In this document: positions 50,074 through 61,819 of the stretch, piece after piece | Layout: the number at the start of each line of letters is the position of its first letter | How positions within the stretch are numbered: the first letter of the stretch is position 1 | Assembly (NCBI RefSeq): GCF_036320965.1 | Contig: NC_092276.1 | Location: 4,705,782-4,769,781, forward strand | Source of the DNA: Panulirus ornatus | Lineage: Eukaryota; Arthropoda; Malacostraca; Decapoda; Palinuridae | DNA length: 64,000 nt | Direction: 5' to 3' | Notes under the pieces: generated by a model | Seen by the model: only the letters and a program-made list of their open reading frames with translations | The model's database searches: none | Told to the model about the DNA's origin: nothing | Position numbers and translations under genes: made by a program

Positions 50074-50078
<5 letters not shown>

Positions 50079-50235
50079 ACTTGAAATGCAAGTGTTTACA
50101 GTAAAGTGTGTGTTAGTGACCATAACTATTGAGAATGTCCTCCCAACACCCCGGCCTGTTATACCCATCGTGTTTATTATTTTTGTTTGTATTGGTATAT
50201 TATCACTGTTTGGCTGCAGATGTCAGTATACTTTG

Positions 50236-50402
50236 ATAATGATAATAGTAAGTATTATAATGATGATGATGATAATAATAATAATCATAATAATGATGAT
50301 AATGATAATGATAATAATAATAATGATAATAATAATAATAATAATAATGATAATAATAATGATAATGATAATGATAATAAAAATAATAATAATGATAATG
50401 CT
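50236..50402. repeat. (ATA/ATG)n microsatellite
   Basis: About 55 trinucleotides mixing AAT and GAT. Poly-Asn/Asp or poly-Ile/Met frames through it are artefacts. Confidence 0.95.
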
Positions 50403-51940
50403 TTTACTACTACTACTGCAGCAACCTTCCTCTACGTATCATTATTATCATTATTACATACAAGAATTTCTCTGACATCTAAGCAACACTCGGCTTAAAT
50501 ACTTTCGTAGTGGAATATAATTGTGATATGTACATCGATACAATTTCTGATGTTTAGAGTGTTAGAATGATAGCTTTATATGGGAGGGACAGGTAATAGG
50601 AGATCTGATGGTCTATGACGAGGTGGTCTACTTTTTTCTTAAAAGGTGGCAGGAAAAGGATTCACATTCATTAAGTGTACAGGAAGGAACTGTCAGGAAA
50701 TTACTGCTTTTATAGATATATTCGGTACAATAGAAAGGCTGGCATGTACTCTTCGGAGGCTTCATAGTAACTCCTGAAGTTCCAAGCTGGACACACATGA
50801 AGTTTTTCCTGTCCACATTTCTCACCTCCATGACACTGCCTCAAGTATGAGGGTCAACAAAAGAAAGAACAGTTTTCGGGACACGAAGCCTGCAAGTGAA
50901 GGCTGTGACAACAATATGTCAACCTTCAGGATTAAGGTTGATAGCTCATGATTTCCCTTCGTAGCTGTTATGATTCATGGTTGGCCAATTTAGAGGCTAA
51001 ACGACGTGCCCTTAGCTGTTGGTGTTGGTGGTGGCTTTGTGTGTTGGTGGTGGCTTTGTACCATCCAATACATAGTTTAAAGCCGGCCTTTGTCTGTCCT
51101 CTGTGATCTGTCGAGGGCTCGCCTCTCAGCCCACCATTTAAGCACCACTTTAGGAGAGCTTGACTCCCTGCCATGCGACCTACCTCATCAAATTCACTCC
51201 AGCTTGGGACGCAGTCGACATTCTCACCTCACTTTGCCAAATACTTCATACGCAGCCACCGGCGCTCTGTTGGCATTACCCAAATGCAACCACGGGGTAG
51301 ACTTCTGATGCAAGGAAGATAAAAACCAGGGGAAAGGCTTCAACGCCATATCGTGCATTTCCGTTTCATAATCGTGAACGTCCCACTTAACTTTTACAGG
51401 ACCTGATCCCCCTCTTGTCTACCAGAAGAGGAAGTGACCTAGTTTAATTAAGTTGTTGAGGGAAGGTTGTCAAAAGTTGTATCACTAACATGATGTTATT
51501 CCTTCATGTCTTGGAACACACACGGTGGCAAAATGAAGTGACCCAACAAAGATTATCCTCGATTTCCTGAGGAACAGTGACGTAAAATCGGAGCAAAATG
51601 TGTCACTATTGATAAGCAATAAGGAGAGAATGTTGCCCTAACTCAAGGTGAAAGTCGACCTGTTTTACTTTTTACTACTTTCTGGAAGATAATTACAAAC
51701 TTACCTCCTCCATAACTCGACAGTTTTCCACCATTAACCTCAATTATTGTTGTCTTTCAATTCCGGGATCTGTAATAATAACGATATAAAAGGCCACCCT
51801 CTCAGAACCAGCTTACGTTCTACATGTCATGTATCTTACTGTCAACATTTACGTCATTTAAAGTTGACCAAACTCGTCGCTTAGAGTTTGAAATTTCCTT
51901 GCATGACCAAAACTACGAAATCCACGGGAGTTTACGTATT
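50403..51940. other. No gene recognised
   Basis: Ordinary sequence. TGTTGGTGGTGGCTTTGTG is duplicated near 51020-51060. No exon, RNA gene or transposon recognised. Confidence 0.45.
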
Positions 51941-51949
51941 AATGAAGTT

Positions 51950-52012
51950 GGCACGCGAGTGACACCGGTGTAACGAGGTCCGGGGTTCGAGCCCATAAAG
52001 TGTCCGGTGTTC
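51950..52012 (+). mobile_element. Possible tRNA-like relic
   Basis: GGGGTTCGAGCCC near 51981 is a good box B/T-arm (GGG and CCC around TTCGA). GTTGGCACGCGAGTGAC about 30 bp upstream is a weak box A. The acceptor ends do not pair convincingly. It could be a decayed tRNA-derived SINE head or chance. Confidence 0.3.
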
Positions 52013-52965
52013 CGTGTTTTGAATGTCAGAACTGAGACTCTCGCTGCTATAATTGACGCACCGGTCGCTAGACAGTGCTAACTGCTGTAGCTGAGTGAAT
52101 GGGACATTCTCCCTTATGAGTAGGAGGAATTAGCATGAGTCTTCCCTTTGCGCCTTGGTGAGGAGGTGATCCCTTCTTCCACGGGAGGCAGCAATTGGCC
52201 AGCCCACTGGGTAAATTGGAGGGCGAGAACTGTAAGTTTGAAAGCTTGGAGTCACGCGAATCGTTTCTGGCGCTGTCTCTCCTTCTTTTCCTCGTTGAGT
52301 TTGAACGCCGTGAGCGCCTCACTATAGGGGAGAACAGATCATTATCTTCTAATACAGAAGATGAAAGAACGGTTCACTCTCCAGCACACACTTGGAAACG
52401 CTTGTAGACACTTTACATGCGTTCCTTCCACTCTCCCTTCCTCCCAGTACTTACGTGACCCAAACGTGACGTACACTAATTTAAAGTTTCTGCTATTTCT
52501 TTTTCTTCATACGTTCACGAAAAATGTCTGGTAATCTTAAAAGTGCTCCTCATTCGAGACCAGAACTTCAGAGGGAACATTTTCTTAGCTTATTCATTGA
52601 GCCGGTCGCGTAGCGTGAGTGTAGCATGTTAGTGGTTTTCACACACATGAGTTGTCACCTTGAATCACACTCAACCCCCTTACATCAGTATGTACTCCTT
52701 TTTTTGCAGGTACAGGTGCAGCACAAGTGTATGTAGCAGCACACTGGTCATGGGTTGAGTATGTGTGTGTGTGTACGTGCCTGATCCACCTGATGATGGA
52801 TAGATAGTTAGATAGATGGATATTTGCTTCATAAAGGATGAGAAATTTTATGACAATGTTATATTTTAATCTGGTTAATCATCTATATATTGTAGTATTC
52901 CTGGATTTAATGGATTATGACCCATACTTATATTCTTATAACTCATTAAGCAGTGTAGTCTATAC

Positions 52966-52969
<4 letters not shown>
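52013..52969. other. No gene recognised
   Basis: Ordinary sequence with short overlapping frames at 52068-52407. No family recognised. Confidence 0.45.

Positions 52970-53030
<61 letters not shown>
52970..53030. repeat. (TA)n run, left flank of the SINE-like element
   Basis: Pure TA run of about 30 units ending directly at CTTTTCTTC. Confidence 0.97.
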
Positions 53031-53032
<2 letters not shown>

Positions 53033-53275
53033 TTTCTTCTTTCTTTTAAACTATTCGCCATTTCCCGCATTAGCAAGGTAGCGTTAAGAACAGAGGACTG
53101 GGCCTTTTTTTTGGAATATCCTCACCTGGCCCCCTCTGTTCCTTCTTTTGGAAAATTAGAAAAAAAAAAAAACGAGAGGGGAGGATTTCCAGCCCCCCGC
53201 TCCCTCCCCTTTTAGTCGCCTTCTACGACACGCAAGGAATGCGTGGGAAGTATTCTTAATCCCCTATCCCCAGGG

Positions 53276-53276
<1 letters not shown>
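53031..53276 (-). mobile_element. SINE-like short element sharing the LINE 3' tail
   Basis: About 246 bp bracketed on both sides by (TA)n. Read on the minus strand it ends with a motif (plus-strand 53064-53083, CCCGCATTAGCAAGGTAGCG) that matches 17 of 20 positions of the LINE tail motif (plus-strand 63058-63077). An A-rich end (AAAGAAAGAAGAAAAG) then meets the TA run. It contains an internal T run, a purine-rich block and no open frame. I see no clear tRNA, 5S or 7SL head. From memory this repeat is very abundant in spiny lobster. It could be a SINE or a deletion derivative of a LINE. Confidence 0.7.

Positions 53277-53312
<36 letters not shown>
53277..53312. repeat. (TA)n run between the SINE-like element and LINE copy 3
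   Basis: About 17 TA units joining two independent insertions, an element-TA-element mosaic. Confidence 0.95.
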
Positions 53313-53314
<2 letters not shown>

Positions 53315-54553
53315 TCTGTGGAAGGTATTAAGAATATATGGTGTGGGAGGCAAGTTGTTAGAAGCAGTGAAAAGTTTTTATCGAGGATGTAAGGCATGTG
53401 TACGTGTAGGAAGAGAGGAAAGTGATTGGTTCTCAGTGAATGTAGGTTTGCGGCAGGGGTGTGTGATGTCTCCATGGTTGTTTAATTTGTTTATGGATGG
53501 GGTTGTTAGGGAGGTAAATGCAAGAGTTTTGGAAAGAGGGGCAAGTATGAAGTCTGTTGGGGATGAGAGAGCTTGGGAAGTGAGTCAGTTGTTGTTCGCT
53601 GATGATACAGCGCTGGTGGCTGATTCATGTGAGAAACTGCAGAAGCTGGTGACTGAGTTTGGTAAAGTGTGTGGAAGAAGAAAGTTAAGAGTAAATGTGA
53701 ATAAGAGCAAGGTTATTAGGTACAGTAGGGTTGAGGGTCAAGTCAATTGGGAGGTGAGTTTGAATGGAGAAAAACTGGAGGAAGTGAAGTGTTTTAGATA
53801 TCTGGGAGTGGATCTGTCAGCGGATGGAACCATGGAAGCGGAAGTGGATCATAGGGTGGGGGAGGGGGCGAAAATTTTGGGAGCCTTGAAAAATGTGTGG
53901 AAGTCGAGAACATTATCTCGGAAAGCAAAAATGGGTATGTTTGAAGGAATAGTGGTTCCAACAATGTTGTATGGTTGCGAGGCGTGGGCTATGGATAGAG
54001 TTGTGCGCAGGAGGATGGATGTGCTGGAAATGAGATGTTTGAGGACAATGTGTGGTGTGAGGTGGTTTGATCGAGTAAGTAACGTAAGGGTAAGAGAGAT
54101 GTGTGGAAATAAAAAGAGCGTGGTTGAGAGAGCAGAAGAGGGTGTTTTGAAATGGTTTGGGCACATGGAGAGAATGAGTGAGGAAAGATTGACCAAGAGG
54201 ATATATGTGTCGGAGGTGGAGGGAACGAGGAGAAGAGGGAGACCAAATTGGAGGTGGAAAGATGGAGTGAAAAAGATTTTGTGTGATCGGGGCCTGAACA
54301 TGCAGGAGGGTGAAAGGAGGGCAAGGAATAGAGTGAATTGGAGCGATGTGGTATACAGGGGTTGACGTGCTGTCAGTGGATTGAATCAAGGCATGTGAAG
54401 CGTCTGGGGTAAACCATGGAAAGCTGTGTAGGTATGTATATTTGCGTGTGTGGACGTGTGTATGTACGTGTGTATGGGGGTTGGGCCATTTCTTTCGTCT
54501 GTTTCCTCGCGCTACCTCGCAAACGCGGGAGACAGCGACAAAGTATAAAAAAA

Positions 54554-54570
<17 letters not shown>
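53311..54570 (+). mobile_element. LINE copy 3: uninterrupted reverse transcriptase C-terminal part
   Basis: The frame is open from the junction at 53313 (ALWKVLRIYGVGGKL) to TGA at 54363-54365, about 350 sense codons with no stop. It contains motif B (GLRQGCVMSPWLFN), motif C as canonical FADD (about 53596-53607), and the complete C-terminal region (YGCEAWAMD, RRGRPNWRWKDGVKKIL, NRVNWSDVVYRG). The motif A Asp lies upstream of the truncation, so it could not encode an active enzyme alone. The 3' UTR ends GACAGCGACAAAGTAT, then about 25 A residues and TA. Near-identity to copies 1, 2 and 4 indicates a recent insertion. Confidence 0.93.

Positions 54571-54592
<22 letters not shown>
54571..54592. 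repeat. (TA)n run, 3' flank of LINE copy 3
   Basis: About 11 TA units after the A run, shorter than other flanking runs. Confidence 0.93.
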
Positions 54593-54594
<2 letters not shown>

Positions 54595-55136
54595 AATTCA
54601 TTTCTGTATTTTTTGGGTAATTTATTTGTAGTTGTATACAAACTTGGTGACAGGGGGCCACTGTTTCACGACAGTTAGTAACTTGGTATTAAGTACTGGG
54701 GAGCCGCGGGCTATGTATATGCATAGTATGAATTTAGGAAGTTATGGACAAATGAAAACATACAGGTGTAATGTGTCTCAGGTGACAGGGATGTTCACGA
54801 AGTGTGACAGCTGCACTTGCCACGTATGTCGGGCGTTTCATATACACAGGTCTGAGTTCCGGTGAGTTTGGAAGCCTTAATGTGATGTATATGTATATAC
54901 GTATATAAGCCTGGGTTTGGAGCAGCGCTGGGTATACCATTCCGTGTACTGTAGACTTTGATATTGTATTCTTAGATTGTGAAAATGCTTGACAATAACT
55001 TTCATCGATATGACCAAAGTGGATTCAGTTCAGTGATAAACAAATTATTGTTCTAAAGTGTAGCGCTCAGGTCCTATCATAGTGCATATCCCATCCTTTC
55101 TTTCTATAACTGTTTCTTTATTCTATTTAATTGGGT
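54593..55136. other. No gene recognised
   Basis: Ordinary sequence. No repeat family or exon recognised. Confidence 0.45.
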
Positions 55137-55137
55137 A

Positions 55138-55170
<33 letters not shown>

Positions 55171-55171
55171 C

Positions 55172-55218
<47 letters not shown>

Positions 55219-55296
55219 CATTATTATCATTATTTTTATTATCATTATCATTATTATTATCATTATTATTATCATCATTATCATCATTATCATTAA
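55137..55296. repeat. (ATT/ATC)n microsatellite
   Basis: About 53 trinucleotides mixing TTA and TCA. Poly-Ile/Leu frames are artefacts. Confidence 0.96.
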
Positions 55297-55597
55297 TCAC
55301 GCATCTGTCCATATCTTGTCCAGCCGATCAGAGCTCACCTAACTGCAGAATACGTGGAGCATTACGTGCCTACTCGTAGTTTAGCCAATCAGAATGGTAG
55401 GTGTATCGTGGCCAGTTAATCAGACATGCAGCAGGTACTGAAACAATCACCATAAATCTTTAGACTGTCTCTCTCCTTCTCTACTTTATTATTAAGCTTC
55501 ATATATTCTCTTGATTTCTCCGTCCCTGTCTTTATTAGTAATCCCCTTGTACAACTTTATTCTTGTGTTCTCCATTCTGTGATTGATGTAACGTTTA

Positions 55598-55599
<2 letters not shown>

Positions 55600-55634
<35 letters not shown>
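55600..55634. repeat. (GT)n microsatellite
   Basis: Pure GT run of about 17 units. Confidence 0.95.
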
Positions 55635-55635
<1 letters not shown>

Positions 55636-55814
55636 TTTGTACTACAGTTAAAGAGAATTTTCACAAGTGGTCTATTTTGTATCATCAGATGTATAGGAAA
55701 ATTATATCCCTCACTAAATAAGGGAATTACAGGTACTTACACTGTGTGGCAAGTAATCTCCACGGGGATTAATTACATTAGGTGACATTGTTCATATTCA
55801 TTATCATATTAATC

Positions 55815-56165
55815 CCTTCAGCAAGACGGTACAGTTACCCTTCAGCAAGAGGGTACGTCGTAACCCTTGAGTACGATGGCTTGACCTTTGACCTGATGGT
55901 TAGGGATCAGGTGAGAGGTTACGTCATCATACCCAGTTAGTCGTACCATCGTGCAGCGTCCGTCGTTCTCAAGGGTCGTACCTTTGTGCTCAAGGGTTGT
56001 ACCGTCGTGCTTAAAAAGAATGTGCGGTCGTGGTGGAGGATCGTACCGTTATTTCCAAGGATGGTAATGTCGTGCTCACGGGTCGTACCACGCCCCGTCG
56101 TTCTCAACAAGCCCATCATTGTTCTTAAAGGTTTAACAACCACCCCAGCCGGGGTGGACGACATG
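55815..56165 (-). repeat. 21-bp minisatellite with adjacent hairpin (copy C)
   Basis: Two 29-bp-like units (CCCTTCAGCAAGACGGTACAG type) at 55815-55870 precede a hairpin: ACCTTTGACCTGA at 55884-55896 against TCAGGTGAGAGGT at 55907-55919, 11 of 13 paired plus one G-T. A spacer with CATACCCAGTTAG then leads into about eight decayed 21-bp units near AAGGGTCGTACCGTCGTGCTT. A second palindrome, CCACCCCAGCCGGGGTGG, closes the right end near 56142. This copy is more diverged than the 48 kb one. Confidence 0.7.
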
Positions 56166-57044
56166 TATTCTACCTATATAGCATAAACCGCTGGTATAAA
56201 TGATTAACTTCAAAGTACAATAAGAAAAATGCCCTCGAAAATATCACCAAGAATTGTTAATGTAAACATCACGTTGCATTCAGTATGCGTCTTTTCCATT
56301 ATTGATTGGCTCTCGAGAAAAATGTGTCGTGTAAATAGGGTGTACTATTGTGAAATAACTGATAGAAATATGTAAAGCTTTTAAGATCATGTAGTTAGAA
56401 TAGCATTCCAATTACTAAGAGGCAACTGTATGTTACTGAAAGTTAAGTATTTCTATGCATGAGAAATTTACCTCCTGGTAATCGAAGATGATATGTAATT
56501 ATCATCATTATATAAGGTAATCATTGAGTGACGAGTAAAGTCTTTTCATTTCATGATTAGTGCATGTATGATACTACATGAATGCATTGGTACAAGCAAC
56601 GGTGTGAAGATGGTTAACTCAGGGGAGTTAAGTATAATGTCAATGTCAATGCAATGACAAAAAATAAACGAAGTTTTGGTTGGAAGTCTTGAGAATACAT
56701 GCCCAGAATTCGAGCTTGGCAGCCAGTATTATCATCATCAAGTCCTGATCCACTACGAAGGATTCCCCGATCAGAACACAAGGGTGATAAACAGGATGAT
56801 ATTAATACTGAGGTAAATACCTGTTGGAGATCTACAGAGACGTAGTTCAGAATTGATGACAGGAGGAGAACATATTTTAGGAACCCATGTAACCTCTGTG
56901 TCAAGGCTTGAGGTAGTCGAAGCCTTGATGTCCAAGCGATAACTTAAGCATCAGATGCTGTAGCAGCAGGAAGCAGGACGATATCATTTATCTCTTAGCC
57001 AGAAACGCTGGTCCTATGCATGAGCAAGGGGAGAGCTGGGCCGG
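56166..57044. other. No gene recognised
   Basis: A/T-rich then ordinary sequence. A minus frame of 96 codons (56614-56904) has no recognised family. Confidence 0.45.
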
Positions 57045-57083
57045 GCTGTTGCACAGGCTGTTGCACAGGCTGTTGCACAGGCT
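57045..57083. repeat. 12-bp tandem triplication
   Basis: GCTGTTGCACAG occurs three times in a row. The plus frame reads a Cys-Cys-Thr-Gly repeat, which is a repeat effect. Confidence 0.9.
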
Positions 57084-57384
57084 CTTTGCCTAATTCACAA
57101 GGCCTGGGATGTGTGGAGGCCGCTGACATGTCTAACACGACCGAGACAAATTTGCATGCTCAGGTGGAGAGGTGCTCTTACCCCCCTGGCACCGGTGTCA
57201 GGTGCAGGTAAATAAACTCTGTGTTTGACACACAGACACACTCAGTGAATTTCCATATTTTTACGATTATTCATTTTCTATTGTGAAGAATGATATTGAA
57301 ATCAAGCAGTTCTGATTGTTTTCTTCTTTGCTCAAAAGACGTGGAAATTAACTCCATCGAACCTACCTAATCTTACGGCTGGGA

Positions 57385-57387
<3 letters not shown>

Positions 57388-57468
<81 letters not shown>
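57388..57468. repeat. (TA)n run, left flank of the 57.5 kb short repeat
   Basis: Pure TA run of about 40 units ending at TTCCTATGAGTCC. Confidence 0.97.
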
Positions 57469-57470
<2 letters not shown>

Positions 57471-57635
57471 CTATGAGTCCACGGGGAAAATGAAACACGA
57501 AAAGTTCCCAAGTGCACTTTCGTGTAATAATCACATCATCAGGGGAGACACAAGAGAGGAATATAACAGTCAGTTGATATACATCGAAGAGACGAAGCTA
57601 GGACGCCATTTGGTAAACATGTGACCCTTTCCAAT
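57469..57635 (-). mobile_element. Short (TA)n-bracketed repeat with hairpin and hammerhead-like core
   Basis: About 167 bp between two (TA)n arrays. It contains a perfect 8-bp inverted repeat, ACACGAAA (57495-57502) and TTTCGTGT (57518-57525), with a 15-nt loop. Read on the minus strand, CTGATGA (57542-57536) is followed by a GTG/CAC stem and GAAA (57521-57518), resembling a hammerhead ribozyme core. From memory, versions of this sequence are abundant in decapod genomes. The family is not established. A Penelope-like or retrozyme-like origin is only a hypothesis. Confidence 0.5.
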
Positions 57636-57638
57636 ATA

Positions 57639-57708
<70 letters not shown>

Positions 57709-57713
57709 TATAC

Positions 57714-57793
<80 letters not shown>
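57636..57793. repeat. (TA)n run, interrupted, between the short repeat and LINE copy 4
   Basis: About 158 bp of TA with ATAATTA, TG and TACA interruptions in its left half and a pure run on the right next to the LINE T run (its A tail in reverse). Confidence 0.97.
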
Positions 57794-57810
<17 letters not shown>

Positions 57811-59186
57811 TTCTTCTTTTTTGCTTTGCCGCTGTCTCCCGCGTTTGCGAGGTAGCGCAAGGAAACAGACGAAAGAAATGGCCCAACCCACCCCCATACA
57901 CATGTATATACATACGTCCACACACGCAAATATACATACCTACACAGCTTTCCATGGTTTACCCCAGACGCTTCACATGCCCTGATTCAATCCACTGACA
58001 GCACGTCAACCCCGGTATACCACATCGATCCAATTCACTCTATTCCTTGCCCTCCTTTCACCCTCCTGCATGTTCAGGCCCCGATCACACAAAATCTTTT
58101 TCACTCCATCTTTCCACCTAAAATTTGGTCTCCCACTTCTCCTCGTTCCCTCCACCTCCGACACATATATCCTCTTGGTCAATCTTTCCTCACTCATTCT
58201 CTCCATATGCCCAAACCATTTCAAAACACCCTCTTCTGCTCTCTCAACCACGCTCTTTTTATTTCCACACATCTCTCTTACCCTTACGTTAGTTACTCGA
58301 TCAAACCACCTCACATCACACATTGTCCTCAAACATCTCATTTCCAGCACACCCATCCTCCTGCGCACAACTCTATCCATAGCCCACGCCTCGCAACCAT
58401 ACAACATTGTTGGAACCACTATTCCTTCAAACATACCCATTTTTGCTTTCCGAGATAATGTTCTCGACTTCCACACATTCTTCAAGGCTCCCAGGATTTT
58501 CGCCCCCTCCCCCACCCTATGATCCACTTCCGCTTCCATGGTTCCATCCGCTGCCAGATCCACTCCCAGATATCTAAAACACTTTACTTCCTCCAGTTTT
58601 TCTCCATTCAAACTTACCTCCCAATTGACTTGACCCTCAACCCTACTGTACCTAATAACCTTGCTCTTATTCACATTTACTCTTAACTTTCTTCTTTCAC
58701 ACACTTTACCAAACTCAGTCACCAGCTTCTGCAGTTTCTCACATGAATCAGCCACCAGCGCTGTATCATCAGCCAACAACAACTGACTCACTTCCCAAGC
58801 TCTCTCATCCCCAGCAGACTTCATACTTGCCCCTCTTTCCAAAACTCTTGCATTTACCTCCCTAACAACCCCATCCATAAACAAATTAAACAACCATGGA
58901 GACATCACACACCCCTGCCGCAAACCTACATTCAGTGAGAACCAATCACTTTCCTCTCTTCCTACACGTACACATGCCTTACATCCTCGATAAAAACTTT
59001 TCACTGCTTCTAACAACTTGCCTCCCACACCATATATTCTTAATACCTTCCACAGAGCATCTCTATCAACTCTATCATATGCCTTTTCCAGATCCACAAA
59101 TGCTACATACAAATCCATTTGCTTTTCTAAGTATTTCTCACATACATTCTTCAAAGCAAACACCTGATCCACACATCCTCTACCAC

Positions 59187-59190
<4 letters not shown>
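57794..59190 (-). mobile_element. LINE copy 4, minus strand, uninterrupted reverse transcriptase part
   Basis: Minus-strand frame open from the 5' truncation at 59190 (RSGRGCVDQVFALKNV) to the family stop at 58006-58008, 394 sense codons with no stop or frameshift. It has motif A (VAFVDLEKAYDRVD, first catalytic Asp present), motif B (GLRQGCVMSPWLFN), motif C as LADD and the whole C-terminal region. Missing are the endonuclease and the first reverse transcriptase blocks. The 3' UTR (58005 down to about 57825) ends in a GACAGCGGCAAAG-like phrase and an A-rich tail with GAAG interruptions. Only copy 2 has more of the protein, but copy 4 is the longest copy without a stop. Confidence 0.93.

Positions 59191-59267
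<77 letters not shown>
59190..59267. repeat. (TA)n run, 5' flank of LINE copy 4
   Basis: Pure TA run of about 38 units that meets the truncated 5' end of the LINE with no other sequence between. Confidence 0.97.
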
Positions 59268-59269
<2 letters not shown>

Positions 59270-59490
59270 GAAAGTCAGAGCGAGCGGAATATACCTACAT
59301 AGGATTACCTTCACGATTATCCAGCCCTTCAGCAATGGCCGTCATTTGACCGTGGAGGTCAACACTTGGGACATATTTTATTGTCCATTTCCCCTCACAA
59401 CTGCCATGATGAGTTAGCCTGCCGGCCGTTATCAGCACAACTGTGGACGCGGTATTACCTCCGTGACGGGAAATACGGAGGAGCTTGGCG

Positions 59491-59547
<57 letters not shown>

Positions 59548-59561
59548 AGCCAGCCAGCCAG
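59491..59561. repeat. (GA)n then (CCAG)n microsatellite
   Basis: About 26 GA units followed by four CCAG units. Confidence 0.95.
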
Positions 59562-59754
59562 CCCCCTCTGATCTCTTCCAACTGGCTGTTGATTATCTTT
59601 TTAATCTACACTACCGCCCAAGTTGCTCCCTCGTGGAGATGAGTTACCCTTGGTGGAGTCTGAAAGCCTCACAACTTGTGTGGGTAATTGCTGCCAGTAT
59701 GTATTCACAACCTGCTCTCCTGCCCACCCGCTGAATCCAGATTATAACGCAAAA

Positions 59755-59755
<1 letters not shown>

Positions 59756-59835
<80 letters not shown>
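59756..59835. repeat. (TA)n microsatellite
   Basis: Pure TA run of about 39 units. No element recognised at its edges. Confidence 0.97.
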
Positions 59836-59836
<1 letters not shown>

Positions 59837-60041
59837 GTAACCTTGCTATGCTCATGATGGCTGCCGTGTTGCAGCCATGTTGCAGGCCGGGATAAAAGAG
59901 AAGGGTTGCCGTCAGAGCTGGCCACCAGCGCATGAAAATCTTTGCCCAGTAACAAAATGAATCTGGGATTTTATGGTAGAGAGAATAGGGCTTGGACATC
60001 GTTCCCCTGGCCAGGCTCCACTGATGCTGCTGCTGCTGCTC

Positions 60042-60447
60042 TGAGGTAGGGACAGCTAGGGTAGTGGGGTAGGGACAGCTAGGGTAGTTGGGTAGGGACA
60101 GCTAGGGTAGTGGGGTAGGGACAGCTCGGGTAGTGGGGTAGGGACAGCTAGGGTAGTGGGGTAGGGACAGCTAGGGTAGTGGGGTAGGAACAGCTAGGGT
60201 AGTGGGGTAGGGACAGCTAGGGTAGTTGGGTAGGGACAGCTAGGGTAATGGGGTAGGAACAGCTAGGGTAGTAGGGTAGGGACAGCTAGGGTAGTTGGGT
60301 AGGGACAGCTAGGGTAGTGGGGTAGGGACAGCTAGGGTAGTGGGGTATTGACAGCTAGGGTAGTGGGGTAGGGACAGCTAGGGTAGTGGGGTAGGAACAG
60401 CTAGGGTAGTGGGGTAGGGACAGCTAGGGTAGTTGGGTAGGGATAGA
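60042..60447. repeat. 23-bp minisatellite, about 17 copies
   Basis: The unit is GGTAGGGACAGCTAGGGTAG plus T(G/T)G. Variants are few and recurrent (TGG or TTG at the end, GGGACA or GGAACA inside). Their recurrence in a similar order suggests blocks of several units were duplicated together. The array is homogeneous, hence young. Confidence 0.95.
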
Positions 60448-60449
60448 CT

Positions 60450-61815
60450 GGCATTCAGGCCACGGAAGTTGACGGGAAGCGAGAAAGCAGGAAAGAAAGC
60501 GAGTTTGGTTTTATGCTCCGGAGTGTGAGGAGTTTGATAGCAGGTAGATGTGATCATCATTCAGAGGAAGGAAGTGATACATGCCGTGTATAGAAGAGAT
60601 GTTATAGAAAAATAGAATAGAAGGAGTTAAGAGAGTGAGCATGCAATGGAGAAACTATAGCGAAGACAAAGTTAGGATATGACTGGGGTTTAGAGAGACA
60701 TATGGAAGCGTTCAAGATAGTCATTCAAATTAGTGATGGAAGAAGAAATGTTAGACGTGATATCGTGAACCATCTGCCTCAGAAGAGGATCCAAGACCAC
60801 CAGGAGGAAGTCCGAAAATTTTCTTGAGGATTTGGCGGGAATGTTGTCCCCCAGGGAGGGAGGCGAGAGCTGGGAACTGAGCCTAGTGGACAAGTTGGCC
60901 AGATTGAACCTCCATGATCAAGAGGTGTGTGGAGAGGGACATAGCAAGGAAGCAGGCAAAGATGACAAAATCTTGGAATAGATGAAAGATCTTAAAACAT
61001 AGATATACATACATAGAATTAAGATCAAACTATACCCAAATAGTTTGTTTTTGAGCAACAGACAAAAAAGAATGTTTTAAAAGTGGAATGAAAGTGAATC
61101 TAGTTGTCGTAGTAAAGCTGACCAATGAAACTTGGAAAAGAAAAAGGAAGAAAGAATGAGAAGATGCGATACTATAAAGTGACAATAAAAATAGAACATG
61201 ATACTAGATATATGGATGAAAGGAATGAACAAAGATCCGAACCATGAGAACATGAGGAAACAAAGTAACACTGGTCCTTTAACAAAGGTTAGGTTTGATC
61301 CTCACGGCAACATCATGTGCAACAGATACGTTCATCAGTAATATGTGAATTACTCAGCTGATTGACGTTGTTCGGTAGCGCAGAGTTGGCTCGGTAAGGC
61401 TGCTGCAGGTATTCACTATTCTAATCAATTTTTTCCTCTTATATACATTAACAAAACAGAAAGGCTAAAGCATCATTACCCATCCGCGTACCAGTTAACA
61501 AATGAACCAATGAGAGGAAAAAAAAAACTTTTCTCATTCAACCTTTATACCACATAATCAAGCAAATGGCCTAGAGAAATACTGAGTCCAACTTTTAATT
61601 GAAGTATAATATAGTAGAAACTGGGGTCACCAGCGCGATTTAATCCTTGTATTACTCGAAATTTATATATTCATGGACTTCGAACATATTATTTGCCAGT
61701 GTGTTATAGCCTGCAGGAGATATTACCTTCATTATCGTTGTTTCCTAGTTTATATTGGAAGTAATATATCTCATTACTCTGTATTTATCTTTATCATTTC
61801 ATATTACATTATCCA
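60450..61815. other. No gene recognised
   Basis: Ordinary, then A/T-rich sequence. No repeat family, exon or RNA gene recognised. Confidence 0.45.
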
Positions 61816-61819
61816 CCGT

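Noticed and set aside
51950..52012. Functional tRNA gene
   Set aside because: Only the T-arm is convincing. The acceptor and anticodon stems do not pair, so it is kept as a low-confidence relic.
53849..54641. Long antisense frames (150-242 codons) opposite LINE copies, recurring at 22.5, 47.2, 53.9 and 58.1 kb
   Set aside because: They are the reverse strand of the reverse transcriptase reading frame and recur only because the LINE recurs. Their Ser/Leu/His/Pro-rich composition is that expected from antisense of this coding sequence.
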